64,000 bases of DNA from Actinomycetota bacterium (GTDB lineage: Bacteria; Actinomycetota; CADDZG01; WHSQ01), in assembly GCA_030446465.1 (NCBI GenBank), contig JAUJNI010000001.1, positions 481,859 through 545,858 on the forward strand, written 5' to 3'. Made by a program: the position numbers and the translations under genes. The notes beneath the pieces are model-generated. The model had not been told where the DNA came from, searched no databases, and saw nothing but the letters and a program-made list of their open reading frames with translations. Positions 9,743 to 17,458 of the stretch are shown piece after piece. Position 1 is the stretch's first letter. Each line of letters begins with the position of its first letter.

Positions 9743-10229
9743 CGGCTCCCGTCCCGTAGGGAAGGCGTCGTCTCGGGACGCGACCAAGCTCATCACACAG
9801 AACCGCAAGGCGCGCCACGACTACGAGATCGAGGAGACGTTCGAAGCGGGCCTGCAGCTGGCGGGCACCGAGGTCAAGTCGTGCAGAAGCGGCAAGGTCA
9901 ACCTCTCCGATGCCTACGCGGTCGTCACGAACGGCGAGGCCTGGCTCATGCAGTGCCACATCAGTCCCTACTCGCATGGGAATCGCGCGAACCACGATCC
10001 AACCAGACCGCGCAAGCTCCTCCTGCACCGCTCCGAGATCGAAACCCTGTCAGAGAAGAGCAGTCAAGAGGGCCGCACCTTGGTGCCGCTCCGGCTCTAC
10101 TTCAGGCACGGGCTCGCGAAGGCGGAGATCGCCGTCGGCCGCGGGAAGAGGCTCTACGACAAGCGTCAGGCAACAGCAGCTCGAGATGCAGAAAGGCACA
10201 TGAGAAGGGAGCTGGGGAGGCGCCGCTAG
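9735..10229 (+). CDS. smpB: SsrA-binding protein SmpB
   Basis: SmpB binds tmRNA and carries it to ribosomes stalled on broken messages. The 164-residue product has the family core (NRKARHDYEIEETFEAG, LAGTEVKSCR, SYSHGNR) and a basic C-terminal tail (DKRQATAARDAERHMRREL) that occupies the empty mRNA channel. It uses a GTG start that overlaps the end of the S41 peptidase gene. Its RNA partner ssrA lies about 4.2 kb downstream. Confidence 0.97.
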   Translation: MANGSRPVGKASSRDATKLITQNRKARHDYEIEETFEAGLQLAGTEVKSCRSGKVNLSDAYAVVTNGEAWLMQCHISPYSHGNRANHDPTRPRKLLLHRSEIETLSEKSSQEGRTLVPLRLYFRHGLAKAEIAVGRGKRLYDKRQATAARDAERHMRRELGRRR

Positions 10230-10395
10230 CCCCTCTTCGTCCATTGGACGTCTGCGCACCGTTTCCGTGGACCCACGTCCCCTGGACACCAGCTCCGAGC
10301 TCCGCCACGGCCCTGGCCCCCGCCCCCGGCACCCCCCTCTTCGTCCATTGGACTTCTGCGCACCGTTTCCGTGGACCCACGTCCCCTAGACGCCA
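10230..10395. repeat. 62-bp direct repeat in two copies between convergent genes
   Basis: Copies at 10230-10291 and 10334-10395 differ at only three positions, separated by 42 bases of C-rich DNA. Each contains gtccattggac (palindromic apart from its centre) and cgtggacccacg (a short hairpin). They sit in the gap between smpB and the opposing M14 gene, so they may act in bidirectional termination or be a small dispersed element. They are too few and too close for a CRISPR array. Confidence 0.85.
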
Positions 10396-10418
10396 AGCGG
10401 GGGCGTACCGTCCTTTCT

Positions 10419-12146
10419 TCAGCCCTCCAGCTCGACCTCCCGGCGGACGGTGCCGGCCCGCTGGTGCCGGGCTTCGACCTCCACGGTGCCTCCATGCGGA
10501 GCCTCGATGACCCACTCCGCCTTGGCCCTGTCGGTGGTGCTGTCATCGGCGCCCCACCACAGCAAGCTTCGCCTGTGTGCCCGGCCTCCCAGCTGCCCGA
10601 GTTCAGTCCTCTCTTCCCCCGCGACGAGGCGGGCGCCGTCGGGGAGGGACAGCTTCACCTCGACCGGCTGTACAACGTTGCGCTCGAGCGCCTTCTCGGT
10701 GACGTTGGTCGGAAGCCATCCGGTGTTGATCACTACAAGCCTCACTGCGTAGACATCCTTGCCCACCGCCTCTACCTGTAGTGAGTGCAGCTCCAGCTTG
10801 GGCGATACGAGGGCATGGAATATGGCGAAGTCCGAATGAGGGGCGATCTCACGCTCGAGGAACTCCGGGGGTGGATTCGACCAGCAGTACATCAAGTCCC
10901 ACCCACCGAGTTCGACCTTTCCCAGTTGAGGATGATCGTATGGGTACCAATCGACGTAGCCGCGGCCCCCGAGCTCCTCGTCGCTCCACTTCAGCAGCGC
11001 GAGGTCGTCCTCAACCGGATGCGTACGGAGCCACTCGATGAAGTGATAGTCCTTCAACCCTGCTTCGCGTTGAGGGCTCCAAAACTCAGTCGTCCACGCG
11101 AAGACGCCAACGTGGTCGTACGCCCAATCGTCGGCGCCTCCCTTGATGGTCTGCTTCGGCTCGTACTTGAAGTCATGAAAGACAGAAACGGCGGGATAGC
11201 CGGTCAGTTTCGTCGCCTCTTGCCCGAGCTGTTTGAAGACGCGCAGGTCCTCGCTGGGGAAGTAATCGTCTTCGTGCGCCGAATAAGGCCGGAGGTGAAC
11301 CGCGCTGAACGTGTGGTACGTGATGTAGGCGGTGACGTTGGGTCTGTCGACGACCGCCTCGACCAGCGCATGCACTTCCGGTTCCGAGGTGGGATACGGG
11401 CCTGCACCACGTTGCTCGTTCTCCGTAGCCCATTCCATAGGAAAGTTGCGATTGAGGTCGAGGCCCTCCAGAGGTTTCGCGATCTTGATCATGACGCCGT
11501 CGTAGTTGCGGATGGTTCCCTCGGAGAAGACGCGGTAATAGGTCTCGCCTTCATCGTGCTCGTCTGGTCCCCTTGCCACGAGCAGCCTCGGGTCTTGGTC
11601 GCTCGCCTTCCAAATGCCATTGATGTCGGGGACGCGCATCATCAGGATGCGTCCGTCGCCGTCCAGGTCCTCTTCGTGGAGGCCGTCGAGCTGGTCAGTC
11701 CGGGGGTAAGGCCTCACGCTCGAGCGCAAAAGGCGCGGCCGATCTGCGAGCGCGAGCTCTGCGCCATCCGGGTTGAGGCGAGGGACTACGTAAAAGGTCC
11801 TTGTGTCGAGTGCCCTGGTGACCTTGTCGTTCGAGCCGTACTCGGTCACCAGCTTGTGGATCAGATGCAGCGCCGCGGTCGAGCCGGTGACTTCGGTGGC
11901 GTGGATGTTCGCATCGAGCCACAGCGCGGGCTTGTCCGAGTCCGCTCCCGTCTCGTAGTTGGTGAGCGCCATGAGCCAGATGTCGCGGCCCTTGTAGGAC
12001 TCCCCGATGCTCGTCATCCTGCAGAGCACGGGACGTTCCTCGGCGAAGCCCTGGAGGATCTCGGTTAGCTCGTCGTATTTGTAGAACTTGTCAAAGCGCA
12101 CTTCCGGCACGTTGCCTCCAGCCGTCTCGATGAGATCGATCCGCAA
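10419..12146 (-). CDS. M14 family zinc carboxypeptidase
   Basis: This 575-residue product resembles M14 metallocarboxypeptidases, which remove C-terminal residues from peptides. The N-terminal half is the catalytic domain: ANIHATEVTG supplies the first zinc His and Glu, ITYHTFS the third zinc His, and AWTTEFWSP the likely catalytic Glu. The C-terminal part (from about residue 430) looks beta-rich and may be an accessory domain. No clear signal peptide is present at the chosen start, so a cytosolic location is likely. The gene converges on smpB and is divergent from the methyltransferase gene. Confidence 0.88.
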   Translation of the reverse strand: MRIDLIETAGGNVPEVRFDKFYKYDELTEILQGFAEERPVLCRMTSIGESYKGRDIWLMALTNYETGADSDKPALWLDANIHATEVTGSTAALHLIHKLVTEYGSNDKVTRALDTRTFYVVPRLNPDGAELALADRPRLLRSSVRPYPRTDQLDGLHEEDLDGDGRILMMRVPDINGIWKASDQDPRLLVARGPDEHDEGETYYRVFSEGTIRNYDGVMIKIAKPLEGLDLNRNFPMEWATENEQRGAGPYPTSEPEVHALVEAVVDRPNVTAYITYHTFSAVHLRPYSAHEDDYFPSEDLRVFKQLGQEATKLTGYPAVSVFHDFKYEPKQTIKGGADDWAYDHVGVFAWTTEFWSPQREAGLKDYHFIEWLRTHPVEDDLALLKWSDEELGGRGYVDWYPYDHPQLGKVELGGWDLMYCWSNPPPEFLEREIAPHSDFAIFHALVSPKLELHSLQVEAVGKDVYAVRLVVINTGWLPTNVTEKALERNVVQPVEVKLSLPDGARLVAGEERTELGQLGGRAHRRSLLWWGADDSTTDRAKAEWVIEAPHGGTVEVEARHQRAGTVRREVELEG

Positions 12147-12254
12147 GCCTCTGCCGGATCACCCTAAACGTCCGCCTTTCACGTCACCCAAACCCATCCA
12201 CACCCTCGAGCGTGTCGGCTGACGGTCGGTCGGGGGCATCGGGAGCAACCCTGG

Positions 12255-12275
12255 CAGGTGACTCTCTCCCACCTG
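12255..12275. promoter_or_regulatory. Inverted repeat in the divergent promoter region
   Basis: CAGGTG (12255-12260) and CACCTG (12270-12275) form a 6-bp inverted repeat with a 9-base spacer, about 30 bases before the methyltransferase start and between two divergent genes. It could be an operator or a leader hairpin. Confidence 0.35.
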
Positions 12276-12301
12276 GTGGCCCGGTGAGGTAAGACACTGG
12301 C

Positions 12302-12922
12302 ATGTCAGAAGACCCCAAGCGCATTGTTGCGCAAGGCTACGATCGCATAGGGCGCCGCTACCTGGAGTGGACCAATGTGGGCCGCCCTTCCCCACGCAAC
12401 GCTTACCTCGAAAGGCTGTTGCGGCTACTTCCTGCCGGCAGCCGGGTGCTGGAGTTGGGGTGTGGCGCGGGAGTTCCGGTTACGGCAGCGCTCGCTGCAA
12501 AGGCATGGGTGGTCGGCGTCGATATCTCGCTTGAGCAGTTGAGGCTTGCCCAAACGAACGTTTCAGGGGCTGCGCTGGTTCGGGGGGACATGGCCGAGCT
12601 GAGTTTCCCGGCCCGCAGCTTCGATGCGGTAGTCGCCTTCTATGCGCTCACGCATGTCCCGAGAACAGATCACGCTGACTTGCTGGCTCGAGTCGCCCAG
12701 TGGTTACGCCCGGGAGGCCTGTTCCTGGCCACAATGGGCGCCGCAGACAACCCAGACTCCGTCGAGGACGACTGGCTCGGGGCACCCATGTTCTTCAGCC
12801 ACTTCGACGCCGAAAAGAACCGGAGCATCGTCCGAGAAGCGGGGTTCACCCTTCTAGAGGCGGCAGTCGTGCCAGAGAGGGAGGACGATCGCTTTCTCTG
12901 GGTTGTCGCTCATAAGAGCTGA
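12302..12922 (+). CDS. Class I SAM-dependent methyltransferase
   Basis: The 206-residue product has the class I Rossmann signature: motif I VLELGCGAGVPVT (near residue 42), motif II VVGVDIS, and a motif IV-like region FDAVVAFYALTHV. It is most similar in layout to UbiE/type 11 methyltransferases. The substrate cannot be read from the sequence, and the flanking genes do not form an obvious pathway with it. Confidence 0.9.
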   Translation: MSEDPKRIVAQGYDRIGRRYLEWTNVGRPSPRNAYLERLLRLLPAGSRVLELGCGAGVPVTAALAAKAWVVGVDISLEQLRLAQTNVSGAALVRGDMAELSFPARSFDAVVAFYALTHVPRTDHADLLARVAQWLRPGGLFLATMGAADNPDSVEDDWLGAPMFFSHFDAEKNRSIVREAGFTLLEAAVVPEREDDRFLWVVAHKS

Positions 12923-12949
12923 GGGGTATGACAACGAGGGAGCTTGGAG

Positions 12950-13010
12950 CTGAAGCTCAACTTGTAGAACTTGTCGAAGCTAACTTCCGGCACGGCGCCT
13001 CCCTTTCCTC
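12950..13010 (-). pseudogene. Fragment matching the 5' end of the M14 carboxypeptidase gene
   Basis: The bases around 12957-13005 nearly repeat those at about 12079-12122, inside the start of the M14 gene. Read on the minus strand they give GGAVPEVSFDKFYK against GGNVPEVRFDKFYK in the intact gene. No catalytic region follows. This is either a remnant of a second M14 copy or a short duplication. Confidence 0.5.
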
Positions 13011-13112
13011 ACCAATTCCCGCATTGTCCATGATTCTGAGCCGGAAACCACTGGACACCCTCGAGAGGAGGCGCGACCTTGTGAGGAGTCGGCTCGAGCA
13101 AGGAGGTCGTCT

Positions 13113-13700
13113 ATGTTCGCTCAAGTTATCCAGGGACGCTGTCGCGACAAGGCAGCGTGTGAGTCGCAAATGGACAAATGGGATCGAGAGCTCAAGCCGG
13201 GGGCCGAGGGTTTCTTGGGGTCGACTGCCGGCGTGTCGGACGAGGGGACGTTCGTGGCGATCGCTCGCTTCGAATCCCAGGACGCCGCTCGACGCAACAG
13301 CGACAGGCCGGAGCAGGGGCAATGGTGGCAGGAAATGTCGCAACACCTCGACCCGGAGGTCTCCTTTCGGGATTGTCCCAACGTCGACACCCTGTTGGGG
13401 GGCGGTTCGGACGACGCGGGATTTGTGCAGATCATTCAGGGTCGTGTCGTAGACGTCGACAAAGCCCGCTCCCTGTCTCAGGAAATGGAGGCAACTCTAA
13501 GGGAGCGCCGCCCCGACCTGATCGGTGTGTCGATCGCCTGGACCCCGGACGGACAGTTCACCCAAGCCGCCTACTTCAAGTCGGAGGCCGAGGCCCGCGA
13601 GGGTGAGCGCAACACCGAAGGCCCGCCCGAGGAGTGGGCCTCGCTGTTCCAGGATGTGACCTTCATCGACCTCAAAGAGCCCCGGCTCTCCAGCCGCTGA
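13113..13700 (+). CDS. Two-domain ABM-fold (dimeric alpha/beta barrel) protein
   Basis: A strong AAGGAGG precedes the ATG. The 195-residue product is two repeats of about 90 residues: the first opens MFAQVIQGRCRD, the second FVQIIQGRVVD, and each continues with a beta-strand such as GTFVAIARFES or GQFTQAAYFKS. This is the pattern of antibiotic-biosynthesis-monooxygenase-like domains, with the dimer fused in one chain. The role is unknown; the fold includes heme-degrading and quinone-modifying enzymes, but no metal or cofactor ligands can be assigned. A single-domain relative follows at 13773. Confidence 0.75.
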   Translation: MFAQVIQGRCRDKAACESQMDKWDRELKPGAEGFLGSTAGVSDEGTFVAIARFESQDAARRNSDRPEQGQWWQEMSQHLDPEVSFRDCPNVDTLLGGGSDDAGFVQIIQGRVVDVDKARSLSQEMEATLRERRPDLIGVSIAWTPDGQFTQAAYFKSEAEAREGERNTEGPPEEWASLFQDVTFIDLKEPRLSSR

Positions 13701-13772
13701 CTTTGTCCGAGCACTCCACTCGAGACCCTTGGCTAGTAGTTGAGAACAAGCACCGTCCAGAGGAGGTTGAGC

Positions 13773-14069
13773 ATGTTTGCACGTACAAGCACCGTCGAAG
13801 GCACCCCCGAGAATGTCGAACAGGGCATCCGATTCTTTCAGGAGAACGTCCTCCCCGCGCTAAAGGGCGCGCCGGGCTACAAGGGAGCGCTGTTGTTGGT
13901 CGACCGCCAGAGCGGCAAAGGTCTCGGGATCAGCGTGTGGGACAGCGAGGACAACATGCAGGCCAGTGAGGACGCCGTTCGGACCGCACGGGACCAGGCA
14001 GCCCAGACGATGGGCGGCAGCGTTGCTGCGGTCGATCACTACGAAGTGGCGATCTACGAGACGCAGTAG
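13773..14069 (+). CDS. Small ABM-like protein
   Basis: The start ATG 13773 is set by AGGAGG 8 bases upstream. The 98-residue product (FARTSTVEG, then VLPALKGAPGYKGALLLVD, ending VDHYEVAIYETQ) has the length and strand pattern of a single antibiotic-biosynthesis-monooxygenase-like domain. A short word, acaagcaccgtc, occurs both just upstream of and just inside the gene, so the start region may be a local duplication. The function is unknown. Confidence 0.75.
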   Translation: MFARTSTVEGTPENVEQGIRFFQENVLPALKGAPGYKGALLLVDRQSGKGLGISVWDSEDNMQASEDAVRTARDQAAQTMGGSVAAVDHYEVAIYETQ

Positions 14070-14333
14070 GAGCCGAAACCGAGATCGCTCCGCTACAGGC
14101 CGCTACCCCCGCGTGCCACGGCGTCTCTGCCGAGGATGTAGCGAAGGCGCACCAGGCAGACGTTGAAACTCAGGCCACATACGGGTGAACTACAAGAGTT
14201 ATTGGTGGACGACAAGGCCGGCAAGGTCTTCTGCCTGGTAGAGGCGCCAGACGCCGAAGCAGCCAACACGGTCCACCGAGAGGCGCACGGACTGGTTGCT
14301 GACGAGATCTACGAAGTCAAAGAGGGGGCGTAA
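14069..14333 (+). pseudogene. Decayed DUF4242 (SCO4226-like) small protein
   Basis: The conserved chain of this family can be followed across three frames: GVSAEDVAKAHQADVETQATYG, then VNYKSYW from base 14185, then VDDKAGKVFCLVEAP onward to IYEVKEGA and TAA at 14331. Each switch is explained by one missing G (near 14184 and near 14203). No start codon or N-terminal strand is visible upstream of 14100. The relatives are small, ABM-like and nickel-binding in one studied case. Either true decay or sequence error. Confidence 0.6.
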
Positions 14334-14422
14334 TACCGCCTGTTGGGTCGTGTGAGCCCCGGAAGATCAGTCGCAGGCTCGTGGTTACACTCTTGGAGGA
14401 CTTTGACAAGAACGTCCGACAT

Positions 14423-14780
14423 GGGGCTGAACTGGTATCGACTCCGATCGGACCGAGATAGGAGAAGCGAGCCGAGAACTCCGAGTGGTCTCGAGAATCT
14501 CTCTCGGAAACTTATAACTGCCGCTGCGTAAAGCACGGTTGCCGTCTCCTAAATGACGGCCGTCGGCCCGGGCATCGCCTGCGTTCCCGGGATCCGGCGT
14601 CGCCTAGCAGGCTCGCCGTCCCAAGCTCGCTCGATGCGAGGGACGGGACTCTTAATCGAGCTAGGCACAGGCCGCTGCCGTTTGCGGGCCGGCACTGCCG
14701 AATCTGAACCGCAAACTACGCTCGTAGAAGGCCTATCACGGGGTCGGGGGACCCGGGTTCGATTCCCGGCAGCTCCACCC
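14423..14780 (+). ncRNA. ssrA: Transfer-messenger RNA (tmRNA)
   Basis: tmRNA rescues stalled ribosomes with SmpB by acting first as tRNA-Ala and then as a short message. The 5' end GGGGCTGAACTGG pairs through a 7-bp acceptor stem with CAGCTCC at 14770-14776, next to the T-arm GGGTTCGATTCCC; these are the classic tmRNA ends. The body has the usual AAGCGAGCCGAG segment and a CTTATAACTGCC context where the resume codon is expected. The tag frame is odd: a GCC-GCT-GCG start runs into TAA at 14529 after three codons, while the position aligned with the usual tag end reads GTT-GCC-GTC-TCC-TAA in the same frame. CCA is not fully encoded (ACCCA). Confidence 0.93.
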
Positions 14781-15389
14781 AGCCTTGCGGTGCGCGAACC
14801 AAGGCCGGGATTCGGTAGGTCGGCACGATCTCGTCCCGACCATTGACGGAATCTCCTTCACGAGTTTGCGGATGAGCGCCTTCTCTGCTGCGCAGAGCCG
14901 GCCGTAAGCAGCTCGGGCAGCGGCGGCTGCCCACTCTAGCTATCTCGGTCGCCGAGGGACTCTCTGAACGGCCCTCGCGGCAACCGGGCGCTCAGAAAAT
15001 TTCCCATGTAAGTCGAGTAGCACGAAACCCCGCGTGACGTCAACCTGAGGCCTTTGGGCATTCGTTGCGTTGGTGGTCGCTGTTATGCGTTCATAGTCGC
15101 TCGTTGTCATTCATGACGCGAAGTTTTTCGCGTTCTTCTAGGATGAGAGCCGTAAGGATGGGATTCGAGCACAGACGAAACAGCTTCGGCATAGTGACGA
15201 AGGGTTTTGGCGCAGACTGCGGGAGTTGATCTGCCAGCAACGTCGGAGTTGGTCATCATCCACATGGAGACGACCCTCCGAAATCGCTTCTGCGCCGTAG
15301 TGGATCCCCGCCGCCCTGCGGCCGGCCGGGGAGTGGCGTCCACCTCTCGTACGAGTCGAAAGGGCGCATCAACCGACTAGGCTTCCTTC
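14781..15389. other. Gene-poor stretch after tmRNA
   Basis: I see no convincing gene in these 600 bases; short open frames lack family features and ribosome sites. A hairpin GGTCGG/CCGACC (about 14816-14840) could terminate tmRNA synthesis. The segment 15089-15115 (gttcatagtcgctcgttgtc, then attcatg) resembles the one at 63749-63777 near the other window end. tmRNA 3' ends are common integration sites, so this may be the scar of a lost element. Confidence 0.4.
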
Positions 15390-16364
15390 GTGAGGGAGGA
15401 CTTCATCTTGCTCGGGGGGTCGGCGAGTCGTCGGCTGGCTCGTTCGATAGCCGACTATCTCGATCATCCCCTCTGCGAGGGAGAGACCATTCGGTTCTCC
15501 GAGGGCAATCTCTTCGTTCGAGTGCCCGAGAATGTGCGGGAGCGCGACGTCTTTCTCGTGCAGAGCACTGGGATACCCGCAAACGACAATTTCATGGAGT
15601 TGTTGTTTTGGATCGATGCTCTCAACAGGGCGAGTGCAGCGTCTGTCACCGTAGTCATGCCCTATTTCAGCTACGCCAAGGGTGACAAGAAGGATGAGCC
15701 GAGGGTTTCCATCCGGGCGAGGGTGTGTGCCGACGCGATCGAGGCCGCAGGTGCTGACAGAGTGGTCACCATGGATCTACATGCGCCGCAGGTGCAGGGG
15801 TTCTTTCGAATCCCCGTAGATGATCTATATGCGCTCCCTGTTCTTTGCGAGGCCATCAAGAGCAATCAACTCCGCGACCTGGTGGTCGTCGCACCCGATG
15901 CGGGTTTTGCGAAGAAGGCGCGGTTATTCGGTCAACGATTGAGGGCTCCACTCGCAATCGCCGACAAGCACCGCTCCGACCATTCTGAAAGCGCTGAGGT
16001 CATTGACCTCATGGGCGACGTCAGCGGTCACGAGGCCCTCATCGTGGATGACTTCACCATCTCCGCCGGCACCTTGGTCGATGCCGCTCGCGTGCTAATG
16101 GACCGAGGAGCGTCTTCCGTGTATGCCGCAGTAACTCATGGGTTACTGACGGATGAGGCCGTAAAGCTCCTCGAGGGAAGTCCAATCGAGCGGCTGTTCG
16201 TGACCGACACAGTCGAATCGGAGTCCCTCGAGTTGTCCACCCGGGTCGAAGTGGTCTCAGTCGCTCGGCTCTTTGGCGAAGCGATTAGGCGAATCTCCCG
16301 ACGCGAGAGCATCAGTGTTTTGTTTGAGCCTTCCTATTGGCCCCACCCGGACAGTGGGAAGTGA
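15390..16364 (+). CDS. Divergent ribose-phosphate pyrophosphokinase (PRPP synthetase family)
   Basis: PRPP synthetases transfer pyrophosphate from ATP to ribose 5-phosphate. The 324-residue product follows the two-domain family: VVMPYFSYAKGDKKDEPRVS matches the ATP-binding segment, VTMDLHAPQVQGFF the signature histidine region, VVAPDAGFAKKA the ribose-phosphate strand, and ALIVDDFTISAGTLVDAA the PRPP loop. The loop is unusual: the canonical third acidic residue (DDMIDTAGT) is replaced here (DDFTISAGT). That and the lack of a hexamer-type N-terminus suggest a specialised or regulatory paralogue rather than the housekeeping Prs. A GTG start is used. Confidence 0.85.
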   Translation: MREDFILLGGSASRRLARSIADYLDHPLCEGETIRFSEGNLFVRVPENVRERDVFLVQSTGIPANDNFMELLFWIDALNRASAASVTVVMPYFSYAKGDKKDEPRVSIRARVCADAIEAAGADRVVTMDLHAPQVQGFFRIPVDDLYALPVLCEAIKSNQLRDLVVVAPDAGFAKKARLFGQRLRAPLAIADKHRSDHSESAEVIDLMGDVSGHEALIVDDFTISAGTLVDAARVLMDRGASSVYAAVTHGLLTDEAVKLLEGSPIERLFVTDTVESESLELSTRVEVVSVARLFGEAIRRISRRESISVLFEPSYWPHPDSGK

Positions 16365-16486
16365 CCGAATCTCATTTCTATCGCCTATTCGAGGCGAACC
16401 GCAGTCGAAGCGTCCAATATCATGCCGGGCTGCAGTACGAGCGATCCACGTTGCTGGCAATGGAAAGATGCCCTTGGTTGACTTGA
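16361..16486 (+). CDS. Possible 41-residue ORF overlapping the prs-like stop
   Basis: A GTG at 16361 overlaps the upstream stop (GTGA) and opens TESHFYRLFEANRSRSVQ, ending at TGA 16484. The 4-base overlap is the usual coupling in this genome, but the product matches nothing I recognise and may be a truncated gene. Confidence 0.3.
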   Translation: MTESHFYRLFEANRSRSVQYHAGLQYERSTLLAMERCPWLT

Positions 16487-16502
16487 TTCAGGTTGCGGAG
16501 TC

Positions 16503-16543
16503 CCCGAAAGGAGGAGCAGAGGGGGCGTCGGCCCTCTTTCGGG
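16503..16543 (+). terminator. Long hairpin downstream of the PRPP-synthetase-like gene
   Basis: CCCGAAAG (16503-16510) pairs with CTTTCGGG (16536-16543), with a nested AGAGGG/CCCTCT arm. There is no T-tract, so this may be a factor-dependent terminator or mRNA-stabilising structure. The rest of 16487-16799 holds no recognisable gene. Confidence 0.5.
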
Positions 16544-16799
16544 AGATGACTACGGCCATTCCATTTGACCCAGCCATCGGTTCTCCGATTCCTCTGGGTT
16601 CAAACACGTCCGATCCCCTTCGAGAGGAAGTCGTCTCGAGGTTCTGCCGAAGCCCCACAACGCCGCGCACTTACACTGCCAAGGTCAGGGAAACGGAGGG
16701 GCGGCGGGTGTGGTTCGCGCACCGATCAATCAGCTCCACCAATCACCGCCTCCTAAGCCAGGTATGATGCTTAAGTTCATACTGCTGGAGGTGATTCTC

Positions 16800-17024
16800 A
16801 TGGCTCGTCGGACCGTTAGCTTGCCGGACAACACAGAGGCGCTCGTTCGAAGGATGGCGCATGACGGCGAGTCGTTCTCCGCCGCGGTGGCCCGGCTGAT
16901 CGAAGCTGGGGCGAAGTCCCTCGAAGGCCGGAGGTCGGTCAGCTACATCGGCGCGGGAGACGGTCCAGAAGAGCTTGGGCGCAAGGCAGAGGCCTATCTG
17001 AAAGAACTCGTCCGCAGCGGTTGA
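16800..17024 (+). CDS. Ribbon-helix-helix-like antitoxin
   Basis: The 74-residue product (ARRTVSLPDNTEALVRRMA at the N-terminus, then SFSAAVARLIEAGA) has the strand-helix-helix pattern of small DNA-binding antitoxins. The ATG 16800 is preceded by GGAGGTG. Its stop overlaps the start of the PIN-domain toxin by four bases. Such antitoxins bind their own promoter together with the toxin; the C-terminal half (GAGDGPEELGRKAEAYLKEL) would wrap the toxin. Confidence 0.85.
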   Translation: MARRTVSLPDNTEALVRRMAHDGESFSAAVARLIEAGAKSLEGRRSVSYIGAGDGPEELGRKAEAYLKELVRSG

Positions 17025-17458
17025 AGGTCGTCGCCGATACGGGGCCCCTTGTTGCCGCAGCGAACAGACGGGATAAGGCCCATGGCCTGGCAGCAGGACT
17101 GGTGTCCGAACTGGGCCGTGACCTGCTAGTCCCCGATCTCGTGCTTGTGGAGGTCGACCAGTTGCTTCGGGCGCGGGTTAGCAGGGACGCCGCTTCCCGG
17201 TTCCTGCAAGCCATTTCGGCCGGGGAACATACCGTCGCCTTTCTTTCTTATGGGCTGCTGCGGCGGTCCGCCGAAATAGACATCCGGTTCTCGGATCTCG
17301 AGCTCGGCCTGGTTGACGCCTCGGTCATGGCCTATGCGGAGCGCCATGACCTTCCTGTCCTCACATTCGATTTCGAGGATTTCCGCGCGGCGCCACCCGA
17401 CTCGGGCTATTGGCGGCTGGTCATCGACGAGAGCAGGTACTTAGAAGCGACGAGCTGA
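17021..17458 (+). CDS. vapC: VapC-type PIN-domain ribonuclease toxin
   Basis: PIN toxins cut specific RNAs, often tRNA anticodon loops or rRNA, when their antitoxin is lost. The 145-residue product carries the four acidic PIN residues: Asp6 (VVADTGPLVA), Glu44 (LVEVDQLL), Asp99 (LGLVDASVMA) and Asp117 (LTFDFEDF). The TTG start overlaps the antitoxin stop (TTGA), so the pair is translationally coupled. Confidence 0.9.
   Translation: MKVVADTGPLVAAANRRDKAHGLAAGLVSELGRDLLVPDLVLVEVDQLLRARVSRDAASRFLQAISAGEHTVAFLSYGLLRRSAEIDIRFSDLELGLVDASVMAYAERHDLPVLTFDFEDFRAAPPDSGYWRLVIDESRYLEATS

Noticed and set aside
10785-12068. 427-codon open frame on the plus strand
   Set aside because: It is antisense to the M14 peptidase gene, whose catalytic motifs are clear; the plus-strand product has no recognisable fold.
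16273-16767. 164-codon plus-strand frame overlapping the PRPP-synthetase-like gene
   Set aside because: It lacks a ribosome site, runs out of frame through a conserved gene and gives no recognisable product.
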